Of a DNA stretch of 64,000 bases, positions 41,731 to 51,298 are shown piece by piece. Made by a program: the position numbers and the translations under genes. Within the stretch, counting starts at the first letter, position 1, and every line of letters starts with the position of its first letter. This DNA comes from Acetobacterium malicum subsp. dehalogenans DSM 11527. Its GTDB lineage: Bacteria; Bacillota; Clostridia; Eubacteriales; Eubacteriaceae. The stretch lies in assembly GCF_000472665.1 (NCBI RefSeq), contig NZ_AXAC01000004.1, positions 1-64,000 of the forward strand, in the 5' to 3' direction. The notes under the pieces are model-generated. The model had not been told where the DNA came from. It did not search any database and saw only the letters and a program-made list of their open reading frames with translations.

Positions 41731-42918
41731 ATGAATCAAAAAACATCAGCTTTATCTGGATTTGCGGTATTGGCTATTGCTTTTATCACAATGGGAGTAG
41801 GAACGGTTACTCCAGCGCTTAATGTAATTTTTGGAGCCTTTCCCCAAGAATCATTAACAACATTATTATTGGTTTCAACTTTGCCATCGCTAACTGTCAT
41901 ACCGGCAACACTGATTGCCGGTAGCCTTGCGGGGAATAAGGTAAAATACAAAAACCTCGCCATCGTCGGTATTTTACTTTTCATTATTGGAGGCGTTGCC
42001 CCGTATTTTGCGAGTGACTGGACAGTGGTACTGATCGAACGTGCAGTTTTTGGTATTGGTCTGGGGATTATTTCACCATTACCGAATGCTCTGGCAATGG
42101 GTCTTTATGAAGGCGATAAAGTTGCATCTATGATGGGTATGATTACACTTCTAATGAATATTGGTGGAATGTTTCTTCAATTTTTAGGTGGGTTTTGTGC
42201 AGGTTTTGGTTGGAATTTCGCTTTTTTACCACATGCACTTGGTATTCTTTCTCTGCTGGCTGTTATCTTCTTCTTACCTGAACCGCCCAAACAGAATGCT
42301 TCGATTGAAGCAGGAAAAGTAATAACAAAAGAAAAAATATCTGGAAAGCTTTGGCTGGTGGCAGGTGTTTTTGGATTTTCAGTCATGCTGATCTATCCGT
42401 TGCTTGTTAATATGTCATCACTATTGGAAGCCGGAAATCTAGGTGATTCCACGACGGCTGGAATTGTTCTGGCTTTCTATACAATTGGTGGAATGGCAGC
42501 GGGTGCCCTATTTGGGCAGATATTTAAAGCAACAAAGAAATATATTCTCTCAATTGGTTTATTTGCAGCTGCTATTGGAATAGCAATGGTTTTATTCGGT
42601 GGAAACGTTGTGTTAGTTACGATTGGAACAGCATTGGCGGGTTTTGCATTTTCAATCGGCATGCCAGCTGTTTTCATGATTGTCAGTATGATCGTAAAAC
42701 CTTCACAACAGGCTCTGGCAACATCGATTATTCTAGCGGCAATGAATCTATTTGCATTTTTATCAACTTATTGGATTGCTATAACTACATCAATTACTGG
42801 TGATGCTCTCAAGGGACCAATCCTTGCAGGAATGGTGATCTTGGCAGTTCTTGGAATTCTGTTTATATTTTTGAATCCAATGTCGGCAATCGTAGCACCA
42901 AAAGAAAAAATTAATTAA
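41731..42918 (+). CDS. Major facilitator superfamily transporter
   Basis: A 395-residue membrane protein with about 12 hydrophobic helices and the MFS-type loop after helix 2 (AGSLAGNKVKYKNLA). The helix pattern and ERAVFGIGLGIISPLPNALAMG fit drug/sugar-type MFS carriers. It lies 122 bp after the corrinoid methyltransferase genes on the same strand, so it may import the methylated substrate or export the demethylated product; that is inference. GAAGGAGACTAACT precedes the ATG. Confidence 0.88.
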   Translation: MNQKTSALSGFAVLAIAFITMGVGTVTPALNVIFGAFPQESLTTLLLVSTLPSLTVIPATLIAGSLAGNKVKYKNLAIVGILLFIIGGVAPYFASDWTVVLIERAVFGIGLGIISPLPNALAMGLYEGDKVASMMGMITLLMNIGGMFLQFLGGFCAGFGWNFAFLPHALGILSLLAVIFFLPEPPKQNASIEAGKVITKEKISGKLWLVAGVFGFSVMLIYPLLVNMSSLLEAGNLGDSTTAGIVLAFYTIGGMAAGALFGQIFKATKKYILSIGLFAAAIGIAMVLFGGNVVLVTIGTALAGFAFSIGMPAVFMIVSMIVKPSQQALATSIILAAMNLFAFLSTYWIAITTSITGDALKGPILAGMVILAVLGILFIFLNPMSAIVAPKEKIN

Positions 42919-42932
42919 TTTCTATCAATACT

Positions 42933-42994
42933 AAATACAAACAAGCACAGGAAAAAGTGTTCTCAACGACTTTTGCCTGTGCTTGTTTGTATTT
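42933..42994. terminator. Long hairpin terminator between convergent MFS and acoL
   Basis: AAATACAAACAAGCACAGG (42933-42951) pairs perfectly with its complement at 42976-42994, with a further AAAAGT/ACTTTT inner stem. Total stem is about 25 bp, among the strongest in the window. It overlaps the space between two genes that converge. Confidence 0.7.
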
Positions 42995-42997
42995 GAA

Positions 42998-44383
42998 TTA
43001 CTTCCAGTGAATGGCCCTATTTTCCGCAGCCAGGGCCGCCTCTTTAATCGCTTCACCAACGGTGGGATGGGCATGAATGGTCGAGATAATTTCTTCCACC
43101 GTCGATTCCAGCCGCAGCGCCAGCGCCCCTTCGACAATCAGATCGGTGGCCCGGGGCCCGAGAATATGGACACCCACCACTTCTTTATATTTTTTATGAG
43201 CGATAATCTTTACCATTCCTTCGGTATCACCCATAATCAGCGATTTGCCATTGGCCGCCAGCGGAAACCGGCCGATCGAGTAGTCTCTTTCATGGCCGCG
43301 GATATCCTCCTGGGTCAGGCCCACCCCGGCAAATTCGGGACTGGTATAGACGCAGGAAGGGTTGGTTTTTTCGTCATAGCTGGCCTCATGGCCCATGGCA
43401 TTTTCAGCAGCGATCTCCCCCTGCTGTGAGGCCACATGAGCTAGCATGGTTTTCCCCAGGCAATCGCCGATGGCGTAAATGTTGGGGACGTTCGTCTGCA
43501 TTTTCGGATTCACAAGAATGCCCTTTTTATCGGTTTTGATGGTCGTGTTATCCAGTCCCAGTGTTGATAATTCGGCTTTTCGGCCAATTGCCACCAATAC
43601 CTTTTCACCGCTGATGGCACTATTGTTACCATCCTTGTTGATGTTAACGGTCATCTGCTGGTCATTGCCATCAATCGACAATACCTGAGCACCGGTTAAA
43701 ATTTCGATCCCATCTCGCACCAGTTTTTTCCGTAACATTTCCCCCAGTTCGCTGTCCATTAGTGGCAGAATTCCGGGCTGCATTTCGACAATGGTCACCT
43801 TGGCGCCAAACTGATTATAAACTGATGCCATTTCCACACCAATGACGCCACCGCCAATAATCACCAGTCGCTCCGGAACGTGATCCAAAGACAGGGCTCC
43901 AGTGGAATCCAGGCAGTTGGGATGATCAATACCGGGAATCGGCGGAAGAGCCGGTATCGAACCGCTGGCAATGATAATCTTATCTGGTTGCAATTCGTCA
44001 GTTTGGCCGGACGCTTCAGTCACCAGCAAGACCTCATTGTTTAAAAACTGCGCTGTGCCAGCGATAATCTTAACCCCATTGGCTTTTAGCAGGCCCTTGA
44101 CACCGCCCGCCAGTTTAGTGCTGATCTGTTCCTTATGCTGTTGGATTTTTGTCCAGTCAAAACCAACCTCAGGGATGAGTAGTCCGATACTTTCAGAATT
44201 TTTCGCTTCAGTCAGCACCTCAGCAGAATGGAGCAGCGCCTTGGTGGGAATACACCCCACATTAAGACAGGTGCCGCCCAGTTTTGTTTTTTCGATCAGG
44301 GTGACCTGGGCACCCAGCTGGGCCGCCCGAATAGCGGCCACATAGCCCCCGGGGCCGCCACCAATGATAGCAATATGGTTCAT
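42998..44383 (-). CDS. acoL: Dihydrolipoyl dehydrogenase of the acetoin dehydrogenase complex (E3)
   Basis: A 461-residue flavoprotein that reoxidises dihydrolipoamide with NAD. FAD fold AIIGGGPGGYVAAIRAAQLG, redox pair GGTCLNVGCIPTK (about residues 38-50), NAD fold LVIIGGGVIGVEMASVY and the C-terminal catalytic His in IHAHPTVGEA. The ATG at 44383 follows AGAAGGTAAAAAT; longer starts lack a ribosome site. Last gene of the aco operon, 22 bp after acoC. No fused lipoyl domain is present. Confidence 0.95.
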   Translation of the reverse strand: MNHIAIIGGGPGGYVAAIRAAQLGAQVTLIEKTKLGGTCLNVGCIPTKALLHSAEVLTEAKNSESIGLLIPEVGFDWTKIQQHKEQISTKLAGGVKGLLKANGVKIIAGTAQFLNNEVLLVTEASGQTDELQPDKIIIASGSIPALPPIPGIDHPNCLDSTGALSLDHVPERLVIIGGGVIGVEMASVYNQFGAKVTIVEMQPGILPLMDSELGEMLRKKLVRDGIEILTGAQVLSIDGNDQQMTVNINKDGNNSAISGEKVLVAIGRKAELSTLGLDNTTIKTDKKGILVNPKMQTNVPNIYAIGDCLGKTMLAHVASQQGEIAAENAMGHEASYDEKTNPSCVYTSPEFAGVGLTQEDIRGHERDYSIGRFPLAANGKSLIMGDTEGMVKIIAHKKYKEVVGVHILGPRATDLIVEGALALRLESTVEEIISTIHAHPTVGEAIKEAALAAENRAIHWK

Positions 44384-44405
44384 ATTTTTACCTTCTTTCA
44401 CAGCG

Positions 44406-45719
44406 TTAAACCAACAGTAGCGCGGGGTTTTCAAGATATTCCCCAATTCGCTGTAAGAACTGAGCTGCCAAAGCCCCATCAATGATGCGATGGTCGGCGG
44501 TGAGACTGAGATTCATCATTGGCCGAATGGTGATTTGACCACCGACTACTACCGGCGTATCGACCATGGCATCGATGCCTAAAATAGCCAGCTCCGGCTG
44601 ATTGATAATTGGCGAAAAAGAGGTGATCCCATAGGCCCCCAGATTTGTCAGGGTAAAGGTTCCGCCGCTCAGGTCATCCATCTTGGTGCGGCCGGATTTG
44701 GCTTCGGCAATCAATTTTTCAGTTTCTTCAGCAATCTGAGAAAGTGATTTGCAGTCACAGTTCTTAACATTGGGTACCAACAGTCCCGAATCCAGTCCGA
44801 TTGCCAGGCCGATATGGGCATGGGGATGGAGAATCAGGGTATCATCAACCAGGCTACCATTAAGATGAGGGAATTCCAGCAAGGCCTGGGCGCAGACTTT
44901 CATGATGATATGATTGAAGGTCAGCTTGAGACCTCGTTTCTCAAATGCTGGTTTTAGTTTTGTCCGGAATTCTTTCATGGCAGTGGCATCCAGCGGCCGG
45001 GTATAGGTGACCCGGGGTGAGGTGAGAAAGCTTTCGCTCATTCGTTTGGCAATGGTTTTGCGCATTCCCTTAAGCGGGATGGTTTCTGGCGCTGCTTCGG
45101 TTTTTGACGATTGGGTTAACAGTGCTTCCACATCTTTTTTCATAATCCGACCATCGCCAGATACGGTGCTTAAATCAACACCAGACGCCGCGGCCATTTT
45201 TTGGGCAACCGGAGAAACAGAGATCTTTTGGTCAGCTTCGGTTGTCGGTGCATAATTGTTGACATCGTCCACGGTGATGCTGCCTTTATTGCCGGTACCG
45301 GTGATTAAGGCAAGATCAATGCCCTTTTCTTTAGCCAGTTTTTTAGCTAAGGGGGAGGCATTGATCCGGCCGCCAGCTGTTTTAGCAGGCGGCTCAGCAA
45401 TAACCGCAGCAGCGACGGGTGCCACCGCTTCATCGGCACTGGGAGCAGCGCTACCGGATAATAAGCCGGAAATATCTTCATTGGCTTCACCAATGATCGC
45501 AATCGGTTCCAGACAGGTAACGGTTGCGCCGTCGTCTTCGATAATTTTTAGTAGCACCCCAGCTTTGGGGGATTCAAATTCATTGGTCAGTTTGTCAGTT
45601 TCAATTTCGCAGAGAATATCGCCTTCGGCAATCGCATCCCCCACAGCCACATTCCAGCTGGCAATGGTGCCTTCTGTCATTGTCAGCCCAAACTTGGGCA
45701 TGACGATTAATTGTGCCAT
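44406..45719 (-). CDS. acoC: Dihydrolipoamide acetyltransferase of the acetoin complex (E2)
   Basis: A 437-residue E2. The N-terminal lipoyl domain has the lipoylation Lys in ETDKLTNEFESP (about residue 43). Two peripheral-subunit-binding domains follow, INASPLAKKLAKEKG and VSPVAQKMAAASGVD, where one is more usual. The C-terminal catalytic domain (about 215-437) ends with LTADHRIIDGALAAQF, containing the HxxxDG active motif. It transfers the acetyl group from acetoin cleavage to CoA. ACGGAGGTTATT precedes the ATG. Confidence 0.95.
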   Translation of the reverse strand: MAQLIVMPKFGLTMTEGTIASWNVAVGDAIAEGDILCEIETDKLTNEFESPKAGVLLKIIEDDGATVTCLEPIAIIGEANEDISGLLSGSAAPSADEAVAPVAAAVIAEPPAKTAGGRINASPLAKKLAKEKGIDLALITGTGNKGSITVDDVNNYAPTTEADQKISVSPVAQKMAAASGVDLSTVSGDGRIMKKDVEALLTQSSKTEAAPETIPLKGMRKTIAKRMSESFLTSPRVTYTRPLDATAMKEFRTKLKPAFEKRGLKLTFNHIIMKVCAQALLEFPHLNGSLVDDTLILHPHAHIGLAIGLDSGLLVPNVKNCDCKSLSQIAEETEKLIAEAKSGRTKMDDLSGGTFTLTNLGAYGITSFSPIINQPELAILGIDAMVDTPVVVGGQITIRPMMNLSLTADHRIIDGALAAQFLQRIGEYLENPALLLV

Positions 45720-45762
45720 AATAACCTCCGTATTTTTTTGATTTCATTGATAACCTTAAAAA

Positions 45763-46737
45763 TTAAGCCATCACTTCCTTGACGGCATTGTAGATGTCGA
45801 CGTCGTTGGGCAGGACAAAGTTTTCCAGGTTGGGTGCAAAGGGAATTGGGGTATCCAGAGCGTTGACCCGTTTAATTGGGGCATCCAGATTGAAGAAGCA
45901 GGATTCCGAAATCATCGCGGCCAATTCCCCGGCAAAGCTGCCGCGTTTGACTTCTTCAGTAGCAATAACTACCCGGGTTGTCTTTTCAATCGAATTGAAA
46001 ATCATCTTCTTATCCAGCGGATAGAGGGTTCGGGGATCAATGACTTCAACGGAAATCCCTTCCTTCTCAAGTTTAGCTGCTGCTTTAAGAGCCTCATGAA
46101 CCATTTTACCTGTGGCGACTACGGTAATATCGGTTCCTGCCCGTTTGATGTCGCCAACACCCAATTTAATCGGGACAATGACATCATCAACTTCGCCCTT
46201 CATGCCGTACATCGCTTTATGTTCAACGAACATGACCGGATCTTCGTCATCGATGGCGCTGAGCATCAGTCCCAGAGCGTCCTGTGGCGTAGATGGATAA
46301 ACAACCTTTAATCCGGGAACATGAGTTAACCAGGCTTCTAATGACTGGGAATGCTGAGCCGCGGCACTGACACCACCGCCACCGGGTAAACGGACAACCA
46401 TCGGCACGGAAATATTACCGCCAAACATATAACGCATTTTAGCAGCCTGATTCACCAACTGGTCCATCCCGACGGTTAAAAAGTCAATAAACATCAACTC
46501 GGCAATGGGGCGTAAGCCAGTGGCAGCCGAACCGACGGCACAGCCGATGATAACGCCTTCGGAAATAGGGGTGTCCCGAACCCGTTTATCACCAAACTCA
46601 TCGAAAAGACCGGCGGTGACACCGAAACAGCCGCCAAAGGCTCCGACATCTTCGCCGAAAATACAAACATTTTCATCTTCCCGCATTCTAATCCGCATTC
46701 CTTCACGAATGGCTTCTCCATATGTCATTTGTTTCAT
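45763..46737 (-). CDS. acoB: Acetoin dehydrogenase E1 beta subunit
   Basis: A 324-residue beta subunit of a thiamine-diphosphate E1. It starts MKQMTYGEAIREGMRIRM and includes VCIFGEDVGAFGG, RPIAELMFIDFLTVGMDQL and PTPIPFAPNLE-like blocks of the acetoin/pyruvate family. The beta subunit supplies half of the ThDP site. Its ATG overlaps the acoA stop (ATGA at 46734-46737). AGGAGGTTCGTTCAAG precedes the ATG. acoC begins 43 bp downstream. Confidence 0.95.
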   Translation of the reverse strand: MKQMTYGEAIREGMRIRMREDENVCIFGEDVGAFGGCFGVTAGLFDEFGDKRVRDTPISEGVIIGCAVGSAATGLRPIAELMFIDFLTVGMDQLVNQAAKMRYMFGGNISVPMVVRLPGGGGVSAAAQHSQSLEAWLTHVPGLKVVYPSTPQDALGLMLSAIDDEDPVMFVEHKAMYGMKGEVDDVIVPIKLGVGDIKRAGTDITVVATGKMVHEALKAAAKLEKEGISVEVIDPRTLYPLDKKMIFNSIEKTTRVVIATEEVKRGSFAGELAAMISESCFFNLDAPIKRVNALDTPIPFAPNLENFVLPNDVDIYNAVKEVMA

Positions 46738-47720
46738 CTTGAACGAACCTCCTCAACAATATCATAGTAAATATCTTTAACCGCACTGGATAATTCCGGA
46801 TAAGCGCTGGCATTGGCAAATTCAATCGCTTCAGCAATTTCCTTAACGACGGAGTCCTGGAGTGCTTTCAGTTCGGAAGCCGTGACGATTTCGCTGTCGA
46901 TCATGTGTTTCTCAATCCGTGGCAGGGGATCTTTTTTCATCCACATTTCCTGCTCTTCGGTTGGTTTGTATTTACCGGCATCGCCTTCGAAATGGCCGCG
47001 GTGGCGGTAGGTTTTGCATTCGATCAGGGTTGGACCCTGGCCGTTACGGGCTCGTTTAACGGCTTCTACCGCAGCTTCGTGAACCGCAATCACGTCATTC
47101 CCATCCACCGAGATGCCGGGAATACCATAGGCGCTACCGCGGTCAGCAATATCTTTAATAGCCTGATGACGGGATTGACTCATGGAGATACCATAGCCAT
47201 TGTTTTCGCAGACAAAAATAACCGGCAGTTTCCAGATGCTAGCCAGATTCATGGATTCATGGAAGGTTCCCTGATTGGTTGAAGCATCGCCAAAAAAGCA
47301 GACACAGACCTGGTCAGTGCCGCGGTATTGAGCACTGAAACCGGCTCCGACAGCCAGGTTATGGCCGGCGCCGACGATGCCGTTGGCACCTAGAATGCCC
47401 TTGGTCGCATCGGCAATGTGCATGGAGCCACCTTTACCTTTGCAGTAGCCGGTTTCTTTTCCGTATAGTTCGGCCATCATGTATTTCAGATCGCCGCCTT
47501 TAGCAATGATGTGACCGTGGCCACGGTGGGTACTGGTGATGTAGTCCTCATCGTTAAGGGCCTGGCAGACGCCGGTGGCAACCGCTTCTTCACCTAAATA
47601 AAGATGTACAAAACCGGGGATCGCCCCTTCGGCAAAAAGGTTCATAGCCTTTGTTTCAAATTCCCTGATCCGTTTCATGCGGATGTACATGTCTTTGATA
47701 ATTGTTTTATCAAGTTTCAT
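46734..47720 (-). CDS. acoA: Acetoin dehydrogenase E1 alpha subunit
   Basis: A 328-residue alpha subunit that binds the ThDP diphosphate with Mg: FFGDASTNQGTFHESMNLA contains the GDx(25-30)N-type motif and VCENNGYGIS follows. It cleaves acetoin, passing acetyl to the E2 lipoyl group and releasing acetaldehyde. The ATG at 47720 gives MKLDKTIIKDMYIRMKRIREFE; GGAG is 12 bp upstream. A sigma-54 promoter lies about 55 bp further up. Contents and order acoA-B-C-L match an acetoin operon. Confidence 0.95.
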   Translation of the reverse strand: MKLDKTIIKDMYIRMKRIREFETKAMNLFAEGAIPGFVHLYLGEEAVATGVCQALNDEDYITSTHRGHGHIIAKGGDLKYMMAELYGKETGYCKGKGGSMHIADATKGILGANGIVGAGHNLAVGAGFSAQYRGTDQVCVCFFGDASTNQGTFHESMNLASIWKLPVIFVCENNGYGISMSQSRHQAIKDIADRGSAYGIPGISVDGNDVIAVHEAAVEAVKRARNGQGPTLIECKTYRHRGHFEGDAGKYKPTEEQEMWMKKDPLPRIEKHMIDSEIVTASELKALQDSVVKEIAEAIEFANASAYPELSSAVKDIYYDIVEEVRSR

Positions 47721-47776
47721 AAATTCAATGTTCTCCTTTTTTGTATTATCCAAAGATTTTAGATAACTTATCTAAT

Positions 47777-47793
47777 AACAAGAACCGTGCCAA
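47777..47793 (-). promoter_or_regulatory. Sigma-54 (-24/-12) promoter of the aco operon
   Basis: On the minus strand TTGGCACGGTTCTTGTT, close to the TTGGCACG-N4-TTGCW consensus. It lies about 57 bp before the acoA ATG and downstream of the acoR gene, whose product is a sigma-54 activator. Confidence 0.85.
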
Positions 47794-47866
47794 CTTTTAA
47801 ATTAAGCGGGATTTTTTTTGAAATGGCTTTAAAATGGGGTTTTATTTGAGAGTGGACTTTTTTGAA

Positions 47867-47901
47867 CAAAAAAAGATACGCCGGATTGCTCAGGCGTATC
47901 T
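47867..47901 (-). terminator. Intrinsic terminator of acoR
   Basis: On the minus strand AGATACGCC pairs with GGCGTATCT around a 10-nt loop and is followed by TTTTTTTG. It isolates acoR transcription from the aco operon promoter downstream. Confidence 0.85.
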
Positions 47902-47917
47902 CATAATTGCGAATCTT

Positions 47918-47955
47918 TTGTCTCAAGAATGAGAAAATTCTCACATTTGAGACAT
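47918..47955. promoter_or_regulatory. Candidate upstream activating site for AcoR
   Basis: Two neighbouring dyads: TTGTCTCA-AGAA-TGAGAAAA (47918-47937) and AATTCTCA-CATT-TGAGACAT (47936-47955). Together they form one larger dyad. They lie about 130-170 bp upstream of the sigma-54 promoter, a usual distance for an enhancer, and overlap the 3' end of acoR and its terminator region. Confidence 0.6.
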
Positions 47956-49902
47956 GTAACGATAATCTTTGATATCGATGTTGTATTTTTTTATTTTCCG
48001 GTACAGGGAAGCCCGGCTCAAGCCCATCATTTCGGCGGAGGCCTCGACACAGCCCTGGGTTTCTTTGAGAATTTTTTCCAGATTGGCTTTGACCAGATCG
48101 TCCAGGGTCGGGCTGGTGGCCATTGGTAGGACGCTGGTTTCGGCGAGCTGACGGGGTGGCGGTGTGGGCAGATAATCGCTTGAGATAATCAGTTCGGGAC
48201 ACAGGTAAAAGGTTCGTTCAATATAATTCTGGAGTTCTCTGACGTTGCCCGGCCAGGGATGAAGCTTAAGACCTTCCAGAAATTCTTTAGAAAAGGTTTT
48301 GGTATGCTCGGGATATTCCCGGTTGAGGCGGTCGAGGAAGTGAGAAGCGGCCCAGACAATATCATCGCCCCGCACCCGCAGTGGCGGAATGTGGAGATAA
48401 ATCACATTCAGACGGAAATAGAGATCTTCCCGGAAGCTCTTGTTTTTGACCTCCTGCTCCAGATTACGGTTGGTGGCGGCAATGATCCGGATATTCAGCT
48501 TGCGTTCGCTTTGGCTGCCGATTCGGGAAACAGTGCAGGTTTCCACCACCCGCAGCAGCTTAGCCTGAACTTCCAGTGGCATTTCGCCAATCTCATCGAG
48601 AAAAATGGTACCGCCTTCGGCCAATTCAAATTTCCCCGGCTTGCCTTCGCTGAGGGCTCCGGTAAATGCCCCTTTGACGTAGCCGAAGAGTTCGCTTTCG
48701 ACCAGATCCCGGGGCAGGCAGGCGCAATTGACCACAATAAAGGGGCCCTGGGCAAAGGCACTGGCCCGGTGAATGGCGTGGGCAAACATTTCTTTACCGG
48801 TACCGCTTTCGCCTTCGATCAGGATGCATTTTTTAAAGCGGGCCATTTTTTCAGCCGTTTTGATAATCATCCGCATCTGTGGGTTTTGGGTGATGATGTC
48901 GGAAAAGGTATAGGTGGCCACGTTACCACTGACCCGGTTGACGGCGCTGTGAAGATGTTTGATTTCGCGGATGCCGATGGAGTAACCCTGAATTTTATCA
49001 TTTTCCAGAATCTTGGAGACATTGGCGCTGCATTGAATTTTACGATTGTCGATATGAGCGGTGACATCGGTATAGTAACGGGTGGTTTCGTCGCTATTCC
49101 AGATTTCGCCGGCAACGTCCATTTTTTTAAAGATTTTTTGAAAACCGATGTCGTTGAATTCGTCCATATTAAGATGAAGGACCTTCTGGGCACCGACATT
49201 CATCCATTGGAGGGTCAGGTTTTCATCGGTGACCAGAATCCCATCCTCGGTGCTGTCCAGCGAGGCCGACATCGATCGATAGGTATGGGATAGCGCCAGT
49301 TCATTCTCGATGCTGTAAGCCGCAGCCACCACGATCCCCAGGGTATGGGAGTGGAGCTTGTGGCTTTCGCCAGACATATTGAGGATGCCGATGATCTCCC
49401 CTTTGACATTGTGGATGGTGGTGGCGGAACAGGTCCAGGTATGGTGAGAAACACAGTAGTGCTCAGCGCCGACCACATGAACCGGCCCATCTTCATCCAG
49501 GGCGATGCCAATAGCGTTGGAGCCCACCGCATCATTGGTCCAGACGGTGCCTTTTAAAAAACGTAGTTCGGAAGCCCGCATACTGACGACCTCATCGCCG
49601 ATGGTATCCAAAAGGACACCGTTTTTGTCAGTTAAAACCAAAACAAAGTGGGAAGATAAAACGATTTCATAAAGGTTTTGCATGATCGGCTGGGAGATTT
49701 TGATCAGTTCCCGGTTTTCTGCTAACACCTGCTCCAATTGGCGGGCATCAATACTTTCCCCTTTACCACCGTTGACATCCATGTTTATTTTTTTACAGTA
49801 TTCCCAGGAACGCTGGATAATTGGTCGGGTATTGCCATCCAGAATGCCATGCTCAGCAAAGTTTAGCCAGTTGTTTTTGAGTTTGTTCAGATCAGGTTCC
49901 AT
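47941..49902 (-). CDS. acoR: Sigma-54-dependent activator AcoR
   Basis: A 653-residue enhancer-binding protein. An N-terminal GAF-type sensor (about 50-210) and a PAS-like domain (about 215-310) precede the AAA+ domain with Walker A GESGTGKE, the sigma-54 contact loop GAFTGA, and Walker B FLDEIGEMP; the C-terminus is a Fis-type helix-turn-helix (GCVEASAEMMGLSRASLYRKI). Homologues sense acetoin and activate aco operons. The ATG at 49902 follows AAAGGATTAACTAAG. It is upstream of acoA on the same strand. Confidence 0.93.
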   Translation of the reverse strand: MEPDLNKLKNNWLNFAEHGILDGNTRPIIQRSWEYCKKINMDVNGGKGESIDARQLEQVLAENRELIKISQPIMQNLYEIVLSSHFVLVLTDKNGVLLDTIGDEVVSMRASELRFLKGTVWTNDAVGSNAIGIALDEDGPVHVVGAEHYCVSHHTWTCSATTIHNVKGEIIGILNMSGESHKLHSHTLGIVVAAAYSIENELALSHTYRSMSASLDSTEDGILVTDENLTLQWMNVGAQKVLHLNMDEFNDIGFQKIFKKMDVAGEIWNSDETTRYYTDVTAHIDNRKIQCSANVSKILENDKIQGYSIGIREIKHLHSAVNRVSGNVATYTFSDIITQNPQMRMIIKTAEKMARFKKCILIEGESGTGKEMFAHAIHRASAFAQGPFIVVNCACLPRDLVESELFGYVKGAFTGALSEGKPGKFELAEGGTIFLDEIGEMPLEVQAKLLRVVETCTVSRIGSQSERKLNIRIIAATNRNLEQEVKNKSFREDLYFRLNVIYLHIPPLRVRGDDIVWAASHFLDRLNREYPEHTKTFSKEFLEGLKLHPWPGNVRELQNYIERTFYLCPELIISSDYLPTPPPRQLAETSVLPMATSPTLDDLVKANLEKILKETQGCVEASAEMMGLSRASLYRKIKKYNIDIKDYRYMSQM

Positions 49903-50165
49903 CTTAGTTAATCCTTTCTGGAAAGAATGCGGCAAAACGACGGGGAACGGTAATTTTATAAAGAAATCGGGTTGGGCGATCGGGCCAAGCAGCTGCAGTC
50001 GGGTAGCGACAGCTAGAGTAGATGATAATAGTTGCGTGTTACTTTACCGGTCTTGTTGATTCACATTATAGCGGAGTTTTTTAAATAAATCAAAAATAAT
50101 TGTAAAAAATAGGATTAGCTTAAATTTTTGTTCAATAACTCAGGCATCAGCAGATCGTATTAGGG

Positions 50166-50194
50166 TTGGAGAAAAAGCCAAATTGTGCTATATT
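50166..50194 (+). promoter_or_regulatory. Candidate promoter for the first GNAT gene
   Basis: TTGGAG (50166-50171), 17 bp, TATATT (50189-50194), about 40 bp before the gene. Confidence 0.5.
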
Positions 50195-50234
50195 AATTAT
50201 ATAAAAGGCAATTGATATAATTAAGGAGGAGCTC

Positions 50235-50720
50235 ATGGACATCAAAATGAGGCCGTTAAGGCAAGAGGATTTGAAGTCGGCCACAGAAATTTGGAATTTC
50301 ATTGTTGCCGAAGGCAACAGTTTTCCCGGGGATGCGGTTTTGAGTGAAGATGAGGCAGCCGCAATGTTTGCCCAGCAGACCGAAACAGTTTGCGCTCTCA
50401 GCAAAAATGAGGTCGTCGGACTGTATATTCTTCACCCCAACAATTTCGGCCGTTGCGGACATATTGCTAATGCCTCTTTCGGCGTCAAACAAGCATACCG
50501 GGGTAAGGGAATTGGCCGTCATCTGGTGGAAGATTGCCTTTTACGAAGCCAGGACAATGGTTTTAGAGGTCTCCAGTTTAATGCCGTAGTGTCCACCAAT
50601 TATCCAGCTATAACCCTTTATCTGAAACTGGGTTTTAAAATCATTGGTACCATAAAAGACGGCTATCGACTAAAAGATAACAGCTATGTCGATACTCTGA
50701 TCTTCCTTAAAAGCTGGTAA
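50235..50720 (+). CDS. GNAT-family N-acetyltransferase
   Basis: A 161-residue GNAT acetyltransferase that uses acetyl-CoA. The acetyl-CoA loop is QAYRGKGIGRHLVE near residues 86-99 and the last strands carry the typical NYPAITLYLKLGFKIIGT block. Substrate unknown; the sequence is most like YhhY/PhiE-type small amine or amino-acid acetylases. AAGGAGGAGCTC precedes the ATG. A second GNAT gene follows 61 bp downstream. Confidence 0.88.
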   Translation: MDIKMRPLRQEDLKSATEIWNFIVAEGNSFPGDAVLSEDEAAAMFAQQTETVCALSKNEVVGLYILHPNNFGRCGHIANASFGVKQAYRGKGIGRHLVEDCLLRSQDNGFRGLQFNAVVSTNYPAITLYLKLGFKIIGTIKDGYRLKDNSYVDTLIFLKSW

Positions 50721-50781
50721 AGACGAGTGGTTGCTAATTAATAAGACAAGAAAGGGTGTGTAATCAATCGAACTATCAAAA

Positions 50782-51297
50782 ATGAACGAAAAGGACTTTG
50801 AGAAAATATATGCACTGATGGAGTGTGCTTTTCCCATTGAAGAAGTCAGGCCCCGGGAAAATGCCAAAGCCCAGCTTAAGGACCCTCATTATACGATCTG
50901 GATTTCAAAAAATGAAGCAGATCAAATCCTTGGTTTTATTGCCGAGTGGGATCTGGGATCCAATATTTTTCTGGAACATTTTGCGGTGGACCAAACCCTG
51001 CGGGGCGCGGGAATCGGCTCCCGAATGATGGCGGCCTATTTGGCCCAGGTGGCCAAGCCGGTGGTGATCGAGGTAGAAGATGAAAAAACCGAGATCAATA
51101 TAAGGCGAATTGGTTTTTATCAGCGGCTGGGTTTTTACCTGTCCGAATATGGCTATGATCAGCCGGTGATGCGCGGTGATATCAGTAAAAAAATCTCCCT
51201 AAAGATGATGACCTATCCGGCTCCCCTCACGGCAGCAGGTTTTGAGACTTTCAAACAGCAGGTATTTACTCAAATTTATAAAACGATCAAAGAATGA
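50782..51297 (+). CDS. GNAT-family N-acetyltransferase
   Basis: A 171-residue GNAT protein: the acetyl-CoA loop is QTLRGAGIGSRMMA and the later block RIGFYQRLGFYLSEYGYDQP is typical of the family. The ATG at 50782 is the only one after an in-frame TAA, but no strong ribosome site is seen, so translation may depend on the upstream acetyltransferase gene. Substrate unknown. A symmetric terminator follows directly. Confidence 0.85.
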   Translation: MNEKDFEKIYALMECAFPIEEVRPRENAKAQLKDPHYTIWISKNEADQILGFIAEWDLGSNIFLEHFAVDQTLRGAGIGSRMMAAYLAQVAKPVVIEVEDEKTEINIRRIGFYQRLGFYLSEYGYDQPVMRGDISKKISLKMMTYPAPLTAAGFETFKQQVFTQIYKTIKE

Positions 51298-51298
51298 T

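Noticed and set aside
48259-49293. A 344-codon open frame on the plus strand
   Set aside because: It lies entirely antisense to acoR, has no ribosome site and its residues mirror the codons of the AAA+ gene.
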